DNA from: Hydrocarboniphaga sp.
GTDB taxonomy: Bacteria > Pseudomonadota > Gammaproteobacteria > Nevskiales > Nevskiaceae
Assembly: GCF_028291725.1 (NCBI RefSeq)
Contig: NZ_JAQGNT010000013.1
Coordinates: 1 to 64,000 of the forward strand
Reading direction: 5' to 3'
DNA: 64,000 nucleotides
Both the position numbers and the translations under genes were made by a program. Shown in pieces: positions 26,081-35,591 of this stretch. The first letter of the stretch is position 1, and the number at the start of each line of letters is the position of its first letter. The notes below the pieces were generated by a model. The model ran no database searches. It was not told the DNA's origin and saw only the letters and a list, made by a program, of their open reading frames with translations.

Positions 26081-27154
26081 ATGTCGAAGGTGATGAAAAG
26101 TACGGCACAAAAGTCGACTTCCGCAGCGGTGCCGCTGTTCCGCGAAGCGACGCCGCCGGTGCTGCGCTGGGCCTATGCCGGCGCAGCGATCGCGGTGTTC
26201 ATCATCGCGGTATTCGCGACCTGGTTCATCAGCGGCCGCGCGGTGCCGACCGATCCGGGCCCGGACCCGCTGCCGCCGGTGATGGGGCAGTTCATTTTCT
26301 GGGTGCAGATCGTCGCGATGCTGATGGGGGCTTTCGCGTTTTGGTACTTCGTGATCCGTCCGTGGATACGCGAAGGGCAGCTGACCACCACCGGCATGCT
26401 CTACATCGCCTGGCTGACGCTGTTCTTCCAGGACCCGATGATGAATTACACCTCGGCGACGGTGCTGTACAACTCCTACATGGTGAACCTCGGCACCTGG
26501 ACGCTGGGCTCGACGCCGGGCTGGACCAGCCCCAACGGCAACAACCTGCCGGAGCCGCTGCTGCTGATCATCGTGGGCTATACCATCATCGGCTACTCGC
26601 TGTGTTTCCCGGTGCTGGCGATGCTCAACCATTGCAAGCAGCGCTGGCCGTCTCTGAGCAAGTTCCGGCTTGCGCTGATCGGCATCGCGACATTGGCGGT
26701 GCTGGACACGATCTTTGAATCGCTGCTGCTGCGCACCGGCGTCTACGCCTATCCGGGCGGCATTCGCGAACTGACCTTGTTCGCCGGTGAAACCTACCAG
26801 TTCCCGCTGACCGAGGGCCTCACCTACGGCGGTCTGACCATCGGCATGACGATGGTGCTGCTGCTGTACCGCGACGACAAGGGGCAGACCTTTGTCGAAC
26901 AGGGCATCGACAAGCTGCGCATCGGCAAGGCCGGCCGGCAGTGGGTCAAGTTCCTCGCGCTGTTCGCCTACGTGCACCTCAGCATGCTCGTGGTGTTCAC
27001 GATTCCGAACCAGTGGCTGGCCACGCACTCCGATCCGTACCCGGAAGGCTATCCCTCGTACATGCTCAACGGCATGTGCACCTACGGCGTCGAGCGCAAC
27101 CAGTGCCCGGGGCCGGGCGTGATGATGCCGCGACCGGAAAACAATCCGTTGTGA
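26081..27154 (+). CDS. AveC-like membrane protein, copy 2
   Basis: 357 aa, six or seven helices. Carries the full motif set of the group: FFQDPMMNYTSAT, WTLGSTPGW, NNLPEP, YPGGIRELTLFAGETYQFPLTEG, YRDDKGQTFVEQGI, and the tail YPSYMLNGMC with NQCPGPG. Together with copies 1 and 3 it defines conserved acidic and cysteine residues that could be catalytic or structural. It ends the unit TBDT 2, flavoprotein, AveC-like. The next gene on the opposite strand is a truncated ligase whose break lies within about 10 bp of this gene's stop. Confidence 0.78.
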   Translation: MSKVMKSTAQKSTSAAVPLFREATPPVLRWAYAGAAIAVFIIAVFATWFISGRAVPTDPGPDPLPPVMGQFIFWVQIVAMLMGAFAFWYFVIRPWIREGQLTTTGMLYIAWLTLFFQDPMMNYTSATVLYNSYMVNLGTWTLGSTPGWTSPNGNNLPEPLLLIIVGYTIIGYSLCFPVLAMLNHCKQRWPSLSKFRLALIGIATLAVLDTIFESLLLRTGVYAYPGGIRELTLFAGETYQFPLTEGLTYGGLTIGMTMVLLLYRDDKGQTFVEQGIDKLRIGKAGRQWVKFLALFAYVHLSMLVVFTIPNQWLATHSDPYPEGYPSYMLNGMCTYGVERNQCPGPGVMMPRPENNPL

Positions 27155-27443
27155 ACTGATGCAGCAGCACGATCTCGACGCTGCCGCCCGCCCAGGTCGC
27201 GACACGATCACCGGGCTTGAAACACCGCAGCAGCGCACACGCCGTGCGTTCGGCATCAGTCAGCAGTTCGCGATACGTCCACTGCCGTGGCGGCTGATCG
27301 GCCCGCGGCGCGATCAGCGCGAGCCGCTCGGGCTGCCGCTGCGCCGCATCGCGCAGCAGCTGCCCGACCGACCAGTCGAGAAAGTCGACGTTGGTCTCGG
27401 CCTGGAAATGGGATTGATGGAGCGCTGCGGTACCGATGGGCAT
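27155..27443 (-). pseudogene. 5' fragment of an acyl-CoA ligase
   Basis: From ATG 27443 the reading is that of an adenylate-forming ligase N-terminus (LRDAAQRQPERLALIAP, WTYRELLTDAERTACALLR, FKPGDRVATWAGGSVEIVLLH). Homology stops at the 3' edge of the AveC-like gene, after about 95 residues of some 520. The breakpoint suggests a rearrangement joining two units. It starts 12 bp after the Rieske fragment stop, so a Rieske-ligase operon once stood here. Confidence 0.75.
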
Positions 27444-27455
27444 CTGCAGACTGCG

Positions 27456-27746
27456 TCAGGTCGACGGCTCGGACGGCAAGCGCCCGATGAGCCGGTCGAT
27501 CTCCGCCAGATAATGCCGGATCCGGATTTCGGATTCCGACAGTCGCGTGCCCTTGAAGTATTCCGATTCCAGGCCTTTCTGCACTTCGGGAATGCGCCGC
27601 ACATCCTGCGCCAGCAGATAGCCGAATTCGGAAAGCTCCTTGGGGGTATAGCGCGCAGGCCGCTGCTCACCCTTCCAGCCCGCCGGGCCGAAGGCTTCGG
27701 GCCCAAAGGAATTCAGGGCAAGATGACCTGAGGCGCACCGTCGCAC
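27456..27746 (-). pseudogene. 3' fragment of a Rieske-type oxygenase alpha subunit
   Basis: About 85-96 residues with LLAQDVRRIPEVQKGLES and IRHYLAEIDRLIG, matching the C-terminal end of aromatic-ring-hydroxylating oxygenases; the intact oxygenase at 41530 has DQDMSNLPRIQSGLRA and QRILHFHEVLEKTL there. Neither the Rieske cluster nor the iron-binding domain is present. Upstream sequence switches to an unrelated membrane-protein tail. Confidence 0.7.
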
Positions 27747-27756
27747 TGCAACAGCG

Positions 27757-28140
27757 TCAGCCCAGACAGCCGTTTGTTGAAAGTCGCAGCGATCGTCGTG
27801 TTAGCAAGATCGTGCAGATCCAAACGATCATGAGCGTCAGCGCCACGGTAGCCACACCGGACGCCTGGATGATCCAATGTGGCCAATCCGTGTTCATGGC
27901 GTTGTACATCGGGAAGCCAGCGCCCGCATGACCCATCAGCGCGCCCATCGGCCCCATGGGTACGATCAATATCTGCTTCCAGCCTTTAAGAGACGGCAGC
28001 GTGACGTACATCAAACTAGCGCCCATGAGCATGCAGGCGCTGTTGAGGAAGTTCCAGGTCAGCGGAGCGGTGCCGTTCCAAATCCGCAACGGCTGGTAGT
28101 CGTAATAAATCCACAAGCCATGCGAAACCGGGTAAGCCTC
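27757..28140 (-). pseudogene. 3' fragment of a polytopic membrane protein (EPxxDxLGxC family)
   Basis: Starting abruptly at EAYPVSHGLWIYYDYQPLRI, the frame runs through AGASLMYVTLP-like hydrophobic sequence to a stop at 27757. It aligns with the C-terminal half of the protein at 54778-55623 (LSHGLYYYYGNQPLDF, VYLLMPHLKAWKLFLIPL). The N-terminal half is missing, replaced out of frame by a truncated DUF1295-type gene. It is a clear remnant of the family that has intact members at 54778 and 62975. Confidence 0.75.
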
Positions 28141-28768
28141 AGTAGTTGGGATGCCGCGTGTGCGTCCACACGCCTGTGCGCAGATAGCGACCCTTGTTGT
28201 TGCTGTCGGCTTTGAAGGCCTGCAGCTGCCCGTCAGCGACCACTTCGAAGTAGTAGCCATAGCCGAATAGCGCCATGCCGATCAGCGACAGCCCATTTAG
28301 GTCGCCACCCGCAACGTCCTTGGCAGCCAGGACACCAAAGACTGCCGGCAGGCAAATGACGGCAATGACGATCGCCTGCGGTTCCATGACGACGAAGAAA
28401 CTTTTCCACCAGTAGCCCGGTGCAAACTTCTTGACGAAACCCATGTAGCGCTGGTCGCCCCCGCCGGTGGTGCGCCGATACCCCAGCCAGCGCCTGGACA
28501 AGTACATCCCGAGCCTGCAGCCGTGTAAGGAACACATCAGCAGTAGAACCGCTGCAGTTTGCGACTTAGCACCGACCACGCAGAACGCGATCAGCGTCGG
28601 AATCGCATATCCAAACCCATAGTACCCATCCATCATCGAGTGATCGGTCTGGAAGTTGCCGATCACCAAAATGATCGTGACAACCAGAAACGTGTAGGCG
28701 GTACAGAGCCAAAAGACGCCCCAATTGCTCGTCAGATCGAAGCCAAGTCTGAGAAGTACATCAGTCAT
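28139..28768 (-). pseudogene. Truncated DUF1295 (steroid 5-alpha-reductase-like) membrane protein
   Basis: About 209 residues from ATG 28768 (an in-frame GTG lies upstream at 28876). The sequence has SLHGCRLGMYLSRRWLG, a GYWWKSFF segment, FGYGYYFEVVADGQLQAFKAD and GRYLRTGVWTHTRHPNY, the signature of the DUF1295/isoprenylcysteine-methyltransferase-like membrane fold. It stops exactly after HPNY, where family members continue for another 50-60 residues (usually FGE/FGD). The continuation is replaced by the tail of another membrane gene in a different frame. Probably inactive. Confidence 0.8.
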
Positions 28769-28872
28769 TACGAAAGTTCCCCAAGCCATAAATGGGCAGC
28801 GCCGATCGATGGCGTCTCTTACAATTGGATATTCAGATGTCGTGATCAACTGAATCGGCATCGCCTGTCGGC

Positions 28873-31380
28873 TCACACTCCGAATGTGTATTGCAGTCGC
28901 AGACCAAACGTGCGGGGATCGTTCGGCTCTTGGAAGCGGCCGGTATCGAGCACGAAGACCGAAGCGGGATACAACTCTTTGGTCAGGTTCTTACCGAATG
29001 CAGTAATCCGTAGATTCCACGGAATGTAGGTATAAGCGACGCTGGCATCCCACAACTGGAAGGACGGGCTGGCATACTCGGGCGCGTTCTGAGGGTCGAA
29101 GAAAAAGCCGTCGCTGTAGTTGGTTGCGACATTGATTCCCAGTTCGCCGGTCTCTCCGAGCGGGAAGCTCTGGTTGATCCCCAGGTTGTAGGAGAAGTGC
29201 GGCGTCCGATCGATATCGTTGCCGCTGAAATCGCGGGCCGCCCCGAGCACGGGTACGGGATTTCCAGGGCCGAATGACAAACCGGTATTCGGATCATAGC
29301 CGCGGCCATCAGGGTACTTCGTGTACTTCGCGTTGAGGTAACTGGCGCTTCCCAAGATGACCAGACCGGGATCGAAGTCAGGCAGAGGCTGCCACGTCGC
29401 ATCGATCTCAGCGCCCTTGATCTTTGAGCGCGGGACGTTATCGAACTCAACGACGCCACCTGAGGTAATGGAGGCAAAGCCCGTAATGGCGTTGTATACG
29501 TCGGTGTAAAACACCGCACCGTTGAGCCTAAGCGCTCTGTCGAACAACTCGGTCTTCGCGCCGAGCTCGTACGCATTGGTCTTGGCTCCCTTAACGGCAT
29601 TGGGCGGCCCGAAGAAGTTTACGGTGCTGTAGGTGGGAGCGGTGAATCCCCGGGAGAACGAGCCATACAACTGGGTTTGCTCTACCGGAAACCACTGCAG
29701 GCCGACCTTGATCGGAACCTGCAGGGCAGTGACCTCGGGAACACTGAAAGGAATCAGCCTGATTTCGTTCATTGACGTGCCGACCGGCTGAACGATGCCC
29801 AGGCGATTGTCCGACAGGCTCCGGGATTCATGATCGACCCGAGCCCCCAGGATCAGATTGAGTTCTTGAGAGAGATCGAAAATATCCTGAAAGTGCGTCG
29901 TGCCTTGAAAGTATCCGGACAGCGACTCGGTATTGAGCAGACCGCCGGATACCAGCGTGATCGGGCCCGTCAAACCCGCGATCGGCCCGATTCCGACCGT
30001 GTCGAGGAGTCCGTTTAGGCTGTTAATGAATCCATCCAACGAGGGAATAATGCTTAGCACGCCAGCTGACTGGTTTCCGTTGGCAACCGACAGATTCAAG
30101 TGCGGGTAGCCTCCTGTCCCGTCCAGATAGTAGACACCGCCGACCCAAGAGAAATACTCATTGAGCGGAGTACTTTCTGAAGACAGAACCTGCAGCTCCG
30201 CGCTGGATTGGCGAAAGTATAGGTCGTAGGAGTTGAACGAGAGCACCGGCAGCGTGCTGCCGTCGTAGTCATATGCCTGGTATGGACTATTTTGGTGCTG
30301 ATATGAGCCGATGAACTTCAGGTCGACCCAAGGCAGCCGCCAGTTTCCGCCGCCAGCAAAGAACGTCATATTCGTAACCGAGCCACCGACGACATTCTCG
30401 CTATAGTGGTAGTCCAGTTTCGGGTCCTGCGGGATAATCAATGAAAAATCAGGCGCAACGCGTGTAAGTTGACCGGTGGTGCCAGCGTTGGAGGATTGCT
30501 CGCCGTAGCTTGCCGAGGCATTAAACGAGAGATCCTCTGTCACGTTCCAGACAAGTTTCAGGCGGCCGCCTCGCGAATACGTAGCAACAGTAGCCCCTGC
30601 GAGATTGGTGGTGTATGGATCATGCTGCTGCGAGTAGCCGGTGAGCGTTGCCCCCAGGCCGTCGGCGATTGGCAGATTGAGGAACACCAGCTCATTCAGC
30701 GTTCCGTTGTTAGCCAATTCGGACTGCACGTCAGCCGTCAGATCAGGACCTGGATCGGGTGTGACAATGCTGATGGCACCTCCAGTCGAGTTGCGCCCGA
30801 ACAAGGTGCCTTGAGGGCCTTTCAACACCTCGACTCGCTCGACGCGGCCTAGAGTACTGGTTACACCTTGGCCTGCCAGAAGCGCCACTCCATCCAGATA
30901 AATCGGGACGACCGGATCCGCCGAAGGAAGAAACGCGTTGTTACCGACGCCGCGTAGAAAAATCAGCGAATAGCCCGCCTGGTTCGAGAACGTCAAGCCA
31001 GGTGTGATCTTGCCCAGTTGATCGGCCGACTTGACACCCAGCGCCTCCAGTTTCTCCGCGCTGAAGGCGCTGATCGAGATCGGAACGTTTTGAACATTCT
31101 CCTCCCGCTTCTGCGCCGTGACGACGACCTCTTCAATGATCGAGTTGGTTGAGGAGCGTTCGCGCGTCGTGGCAGGTTCAGCTTCTGCCGTCGCGTTCGC
31201 CACGGGTACGGCGTCGTAGGACGCGCCAGCGCCAACGACGGCACTGGAATCGTTCGGCGGCAGGCTCTGTTCAGCGGTTTGGGCGGAACCTTGTGCGGGA
31301 TCCGAGTCGGTTCCCTGCTGCGCCGATGCGACCCCCACCCCCATCCAATAGAAAATGCAGCTGAACAATGTCCTGCACAT
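28873..31380 (-). CDS. TonB-dependent outer membrane receptor (TBDT 3)
   Basis: 835 aa from ATG 31380, which has GGAGATCGGAAAG ahead of it and leads straight into a signal peptide (FSCIFYWMGVGVASAQQ). A longer frame from ATG 31470 shares a base with the OmpA-type stop (TGATG) and would add 30 residues. Plug marks EEVVVTAQKREENVQNVPIS and VEVLKGPQGTLFGRNSTGGAISI; the barrel ends LQYTFGV rather than the usual NWDF. It is the most divergent receptor here with less extreme codon use than its neighbours, hinting at separate acquisition. The tail LQEPSDPR-type segment is repeated as a remnant at 37934-38035. Confidence 0.93.
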   Translation of the reverse strand: MCRTLFSCIFYWMGVGVASAQQGTDSDPAQGSAQTAEQSLPPNDSSAVVGAGASYDAVPVANATAEAEPATTRERSSTNSIIEEVVVTAQKREENVQNVPISISAFSAEKLEALGVKSADQLGKITPGLTFSNQAGYSLIFLRGVGNNAFLPSADPVVPIYLDGVALLAGQGVTSTLGRVERVEVLKGPQGTLFGRNSTGGAISIVTPDPGPDLTADVQSELANNGTLNELVFLNLPIADGLGATLTGYSQQHDPYTTNLAGATVATYSRGGRLKLVWNVTEDLSFNASASYGEQSSNAGTTGQLTRVAPDFSLIIPQDPKLDYHYSENVVGGSVTNMTFFAGGGNWRLPWVDLKFIGSYQHQNSPYQAYDYDGSTLPVLSFNSYDLYFRQSSAELQVLSSESTPLNEYFSWVGGVYYLDGTGGYPHLNLSVANGNQSAGVLSIIPSLDGFINSLNGLLDTVGIGPIAGLTGPITLVSGGLLNTESLSGYFQGTTHFQDIFDLSQELNLILGARVDHESRSLSDNRLGIVQPVGTSMNEIRLIPFSVPEVTALQVPIKVGLQWFPVEQTQLYGSFSRGFTAPTYSTVNFFGPPNAVKGAKTNAYELGAKTELFDRALRLNGAVFYTDVYNAITGFASITSGGVVEFDNVPRSKIKGAEIDATWQPLPDFDPGLVILGSASYLNAKYTKYPDGRGYDPNTGLSFGPGNPVPVLGAARDFSGNDIDRTPHFSYNLGINQSFPLGETGELGINVATNYSDGFFFDPQNAPEYASPSFQLWDASVAYTYIPWNLRITAFGKNLTKELYPASVFVLDTGRFQEPNDPRTFGLRLQYTFGV

Positions 31381-31469
31381 CTTTCCGATCTCCATCGCGT
31401 TATCGCAGGGCTTATTGGTTTTATGGGAGAAGTCACGCTCAATGGCCGAACAGGCTTCTGATATGCGCA

Positions 31470-32678
31470 TCAGTTGCCTCCCTCAGCGCCCGCATCGGAA
31501 CTCTCGATCGGCAGCGCCGTCGCCGCAGCGCCGAGTGCGGCCGGCTGAGCTTGCATGGCGTCCGGTCCGCTTAAAATCTTGAATTCAACCCGCCGATTGA
31601 GCGCGCGCCCTTCGTCGGTCGCGTTGTCCGCAACCGGCATCGATTTACCAAAGCCCCGGGACTGGAGGTGACCGCCGTCGACGCCGCGGAGCACCAAATA
31701 GTCCAGTACCGATCGCGCCCGAGTTTCAGACAACTTCTGGTTGTAGGCAGCCGCGCCATGGTCATCGGTATGTCCGTCCAGTTCGACGGACAGGCCCGGC
31801 TGAGTCAGCAAGGCGTCGGCAATCCCGTCCAGGATGATCTTGGCGTCGGGTGTCAGGCGAGCCTTGTCGAATTCGAAAGTCACGCCCCGCAACACGAAGC
31901 TATCGCCAGTCCTGCAACCCGCCAGCGAAACGGGCTGCCCCGCTGCCGGAACCTCGCAAGGCGGCGGTGGCAGGGAAGGCGGCATGGGTTCCGGTGCTAC
32001 CGCCGGCGGCTGATCGACAGGGACCACCTGCGCCGGCACCGCAGGCTCCGGCTCGGTCGGCAATGGCGCCCCAAATGGAAATTGCAGACCGACCTGCAGA
32101 ATGACGTCCCGGAACGAGGACTCCACCGGAAGGTCGACTGTCGGTGGCACTTGGTCCTGCGACCGCTTGTTCCTCTTGCCGTATTGATACAGGGCCTCAA
32201 CACGAAGCCCGAATTCATAGCGGCTGTAATGCAGCGGAAGGAGGTAGCCCATTCCGCCGCTGAGGGTCGTGTTATTGAACGTCTTGTCGCCGACGCCAGG
32301 GTAGCCGTCGACGTTGGTCAAACCGATTCCGCCGATTGCATATAGGCCGGAGAGTTTGTCTATCGGAAAAACGAGGCCGTCCACGCTGGCGCCGAGAGCG
32401 GTACCGTGTCCGTGGAAGGTATAGCTGCCGCGCGCCTCAAATCCGACTGCACCTCGGCGTATTCCACCGGCAAGGGTGACGCCGCTTCCGTCGCCCAACT
32501 CATTGTCGCCATCGGTTCTGTCGAATTGACCCAGGATCGCCGCATACGGACCGTTGTAGAGCGCTCGTGCGATGTCTTGGGCGTTCGCTTCGCATGGGCC
32601 GCCCCCGGCCGCGAATGCAAGCAGGGACCACAATAATTTCTGCTTGGATCTGATGGTCAATTTTCTCCCTCCATACAT
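31470..32678 (-). CDS. OmpA-family outer membrane protein
   Basis: 402 aa from ATG 32678. TTG 32660 has a far better ribosome site (GGAGGGAG) and may be the real start (396 aa). Signal peptide ends GPCEANA. The first ~200 residues alternate in beta-barrel style with Gly-rich turns; a proline-rich hinge (PEPMPPSLPPPPCE) leads to the peptidoglycan-binding OmpA domain with LDGHTDDHGAAAYNQKLSETRA and RRVEFKI. Anchors the outer membrane to the wall and may be a porin. It is immediately upstream of TBDT 3 on the same strand and probably co-transcribed. Downstream of AveC copy 3 with a hairpin between. Confidence 0.9.
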   Translation of the reverse strand: MYGGRKLTIRSKQKLLWSLLAFAAGGGPCEANAQDIARALYNGPYAAILGQFDRTDGDNELGDGSGVTLAGGIRRGAVGFEARGSYTFHGHGTALGASVDGLVFPIDKLSGLYAIGGIGLTNVDGYPGVGDKTFNNTTLSGGMGYLLPLHYSRYEFGLRVEALYQYGKRNKRSQDQVPPTVDLPVESSFRDVILQVGLQFPFGAPLPTEPEPAVPAQVVPVDQPPAVAPEPMPPSLPPPPCEVPAAGQPVSLAGCRTGDSFVLRGVTFEFDKARLTPDAKIILDGIADALLTQPGLSVELDGHTDDHGAAAYNQKLSETRARSVLDYLVLRGVDGGHLQSRGFGKSMPVADNATDEGRALNRRVEFKILSGPDAMQAQPAALGAAATALPIESSDAGAEGGN

Positions 32679-32759
32679 TTGGTGATCTCGATGCCACCTA
32701 CGAAACCGGCCCTACAGCGCGGCCTCTCCCCTTTTTAGACGTACATGAAGCCCATGTGA

Positions 32760-32780
32760 GCGATCCCTATTACGGATCGC
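32760..32780. promoter_or_regulatory. Inverted repeat GCGATCC-N7-GGATCGC
   Basis: Perfect 7-bp arms with a 7-bp loop between the AveC-like gene (33905-32814) and the OmpA-type gene. No T-run follows in either direction, so an operator or mRNA hairpin is as likely as a terminator. An unusually A/T-rich patch (CCCTTTTTAGACG) lies between it and the OmpA-type gene. Confidence 0.45.
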
Positions 32781-32813
32781 GTTATAGAAAACGCAACAGG
32801 CGCTGGCCAGCGG

Positions 32814-33905
32814 CTACTGCGGGGTGTCGATCCGTGGAATCATCACGCCGGGCCCCGGGCATTGATCGCCGGTAACGCCGTACACACACATGCCGTTGAG
32901 CATGTACGAGGGGTAACCTTCGGGAAATGCGCCGGCATGAAGTGAAAAGAACTGCATCGGAATCGCGTAAAGAATGATGAACATCAAGTGGCAGTAGCCG
33001 AAGACGGCGAATCCACGCAGCCAGCCCTTCGCCACCGGGCCGTACTTCAGCGATTCGATACCGCGCTCCACGAAGGTCTGACCTTTATCGTCGCGGAAAA
33101 ACAGCAGCGCCGTCATGGAGCCGACACCAAGCCCACCGAACAGGATTCCCTCATTCAGAGGAAATTGGTAGGTCTGTCCCGGAAAAATGGCAAATGAACG
33201 AATAGCACCGGGATATGCGTATACGCCGGTGCGGATCAGCAATAATTCGATAGTGGAATCAACAACGGTGCAGCCGACGATGATCAGGGCAACGCTGGCG
33301 AGAATCCCAAGCCGCGGCCAACGGACCTTGGCTTTGCGAAGTAGCCAGCATACGAAGAGTGCCTGCGTCGTCACCAGAGCGGTATAGCCCGGAATCGTCA
33401 CTAATACGGGCTCGGGCAGGAGATTCGCAGCAGGACTGAACCACATGGGCCATGAACCCAGGGTCCATGCGCCGAAATTCAGCATGTGCGAGTTATAGAG
33501 CAGACTGGTCGACGAGTAGTTCATGCTCATATCCCAGAAGAAAATGAGCGTTCCCGCGAGAAACAAGCGACCGTCTGCCGTGAGATGGCCAAGACGGATA
33601 CGGGGAAGCGCCACCCATTTCATCAGACAGTACAAAGCCCCCAGGGGTACGGCGATCTGCAGAAACAAGAAGTAGACGCTCTGTGCTTGCGATAGTTTGT
33701 CCGGTCCCGTCGGCGTTGGAACGAAATAGGGCCCCGTCATCCATTTGAGAAGGACATAGGCCTGAAAACAGAAGATCAGCCCTCCCAGCGCGGCCCAGAT
33801 CGCAACCGGACTCGCCCGATGTGCGGGGACATCCAAGGCTCGTGTACGCGCTGCTGATATGACGGTGCCGGTCTCAACTGATGTCGATGATGTTGCGATC
33901 CTCAT
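32814..33905 (-). CDS. AveC-like membrane protein, copy 3
   Basis: 363 aa, six or seven helices. Shares FFWDMSMNYSSTS, WTLGSWPMW, NLLPEP, YPGAIRSFAIFPGQTYQFPLNEG, FFRDDKGQTFVERGI and the tail YPSYMLNGMC with DQCPGPG. ATG 33905 is preferred (CGGAG ahead) over an in-frame start 26 codons upstream. First gene of the minus-strand run AveC-like, OmpA-type, TBDT 3. Divergent from the flavoprotein at 34200. Function as for copy 1: AveC family by pattern, reaction unknown. Confidence 0.78.
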   Translation of the reverse strand: MRIATSSTSVETGTVISAARTRALDVPAHRASPVAIWAALGGLIFCFQAYVLLKWMTGPYFVPTPTGPDKLSQAQSVYFLFLQIAVPLGALYCLMKWVALPRIRLGHLTADGRLFLAGTLIFFWDMSMNYSSTSLLYNSHMLNFGAWTLGSWPMWFSPAANLLPEPVLVTIPGYTALVTTQALFVCWLLRKAKVRWPRLGILASVALIIVGCTVVDSTIELLLIRTGVYAYPGAIRSFAIFPGQTYQFPLNEGILFGGLGVGSMTALLFFRDDKGQTFVERGIESLKYGPVAKGWLRGFAVFGYCHLMFIILYAIPMQFFSLHAGAFPEGYPSYMLNGMCVYGVTGDQCPGPGVMIPRIDTPQ

Positions 33906-34199
33906 GGCAGCGCGCTCCGGAGCAGAAGGGACTTGTGATTTGTGTCCTGTAGCCTGCCCCATTGGCTCGTTGCGATCTTGCATTTGCGTGAACTAGCATT
34001 TGTCGATCCGTACCCCGCTGCGGATTCGGAGTGCGCGGATTTACTAGAGCCGATTCGCTGCATGGCAAGACAGGAACAAGGTTTCCTACGATGCTCGCTC
34101 AATGCAATCCGCATTAAGCCGGCGATGACCGACTATCGGTCCGGCGGATGAGGGGATCGTCTACGCGGCTCCGAAATCAAGGCGACAGGAAGCTCAATC

Positions 34200-35549
34200 A
34201 TGAAAGTTGTCGTAGTGGGTGCAGGCCTTTCGGGGCTCGCGGCGGCATATCGACTGCAGCAGGCTGGCGTTGATGTCGAAGTCGTGGAAGCCAGTACGCG
34301 TCCCGGTGGCCGCTGCGGGGTAATGCGCACCCACGGCTTTCTCGTGGACATGTGTCCGGAGATATCGGCCGCCAGCTATCACCGCTTCTTCGCGTTGGCC
34401 AAGGCGGCGGGGCTGGAAGCCGATATCGTCGATTGCAGCACGGTGATCAGTTCGCTACGCAACGGCAAGATGGTCGACATCGACACCCGTAGTCCATTGT
34501 CTCTCTTATTCACGCCGTTTCTGTCGTGGAAAGCGAAATTACAGCTCGCGATTGGTCTGATCCGCAACTTCAAACTGATCAAGACCGCCAACGCCTTCAA
34601 GCTGGGCGAGCTCGCCGCGCTGGACGATCCCAAGACAAGCGCGGAGGACTTTGCGGTCAAGGCCTTTGGACGCGAAGCGGCGGACTATCTGATCGATCCG
34701 CTGATGCGCACGCTGGGGGGTTCCGAAATGGGCAAGGTCTCGCAACTGACGGCCCTGGGCGGCGTCAATAGTTGGGCTTCGTCGATGGTAACGATCCTCG
34801 GTGGCCTTTACCGCGTGCCCGAAGGCATCGCGACCCAGCTGAGGGTCCGCTACAACATGCGGGTAGCCAAGGTGCTTGAACAGGGTGGTGGCGTCGATGT
34901 CGGTGTCGTCGACGCCGACGGCGTTGCCCAGACGCTACGAGCCGACCACTGCATCGTCTCGGCGCAGTACGACGATGCCGAGCGTATTTTCCCGGGATTG
35001 GCAAAATATGCAGGGGATTTCGGACGTTCTCTCAAGTACTGCCGACTCATCGATCTCAAGCTGGGCTACAGCGTCGCCACGAGAAGCAAGGCCTATGTAG
35101 CCCAGGCCGCAACCATCGAAAGTCCGGACCTAATGATGTTCGCGCTCGTCCACAACAAGGCGCCCGATCGGGCGCCGCCGGGCCACAGCCTGTTCACGAT
35201 CTACACCGACGACGCCGTCTGGGATCGCTTTGCGGCGATGTCCGATCAAGCGATCATCGATTGGGGTCGTGAGCGCATCGAGAACTGGTATCCGGAATTG
35301 AAGGGGCACTTCGTCTTCGGTCACGTGGGAAGAGAGCCCCGCACCGCTTACTTTGCCTCCCCTGGCTTCTACCGCAGAACTTCGACACTTTTTGCGAATC
35401 TCGCGCCCTCACGCGTGCAATTGGCGGGCGACCTGTTTGGCGCGGGCTCCATGGAAGCGGCGGTGGTATGGGGAGAAAAGGCCGCCGATCGTGTCCTGTC
35501 AAAAATTGGCAAGAGCGTCGAATCGGCTCCGCAACTTAAAGCGGCCTGA
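34200..35549 (+). CDS. FAD-dependent amine oxidase/phytoene-desaturase-like protein
   Basis: 449 aa, paralogue of 24703-26055. GAGLSGLAAAYRLQ (residues 7-20) and VVEASTRPGGRCG form the FAD site; LAGDLFGAGSMEAAVVWGEKAADR is the C-terminal FAD contact. Ribosome site AGGAAGC. It precedes another, longer flavoprotein by 42 bp and then a polytopic family member, so three genes form a unit. The role is probably oxidation or desaturation of a hydrophobic substrate; no further specificity can be read. Divergent from AveC copy 3 across 294 bp in which I see no other gene. Confidence 0.87.
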   Translation: MKVVVVGAGLSGLAAAYRLQQAGVDVEVVEASTRPGGRCGVMRTHGFLVDMCPEISAASYHRFFALAKAAGLEADIVDCSTVISSLRNGKMVDIDTRSPLSLLFTPFLSWKAKLQLAIGLIRNFKLIKTANAFKLGELAALDDPKTSAEDFAVKAFGREAADYLIDPLMRTLGGSEMGKVSQLTALGGVNSWASSMVTILGGLYRVPEGIATQLRVRYNMRVAKVLEQGGGVDVGVVDADGVAQTLRADHCIVSAQYDDAERIFPGLAKYAGDFGRSLKYCRLIDLKLGYSVATRSKAYVAQAATIESPDLMMFALVHNKAPDRAPPGHSLFTIYTDDAVWDRFAAMSDQAIIDWGRERIENWYPELKGHFVFGHVGREPRTAYFASPGFYRRTSTLFANLAPSRVQLAGDLFGAGSMEAAVVWGEKAADRVLSKIGKSVESAPQLKAA

Positions 35550-35591
35550 AGACTGCGCTGTTCAATAGATCGTGGGGGCCGTACTTAGCGC

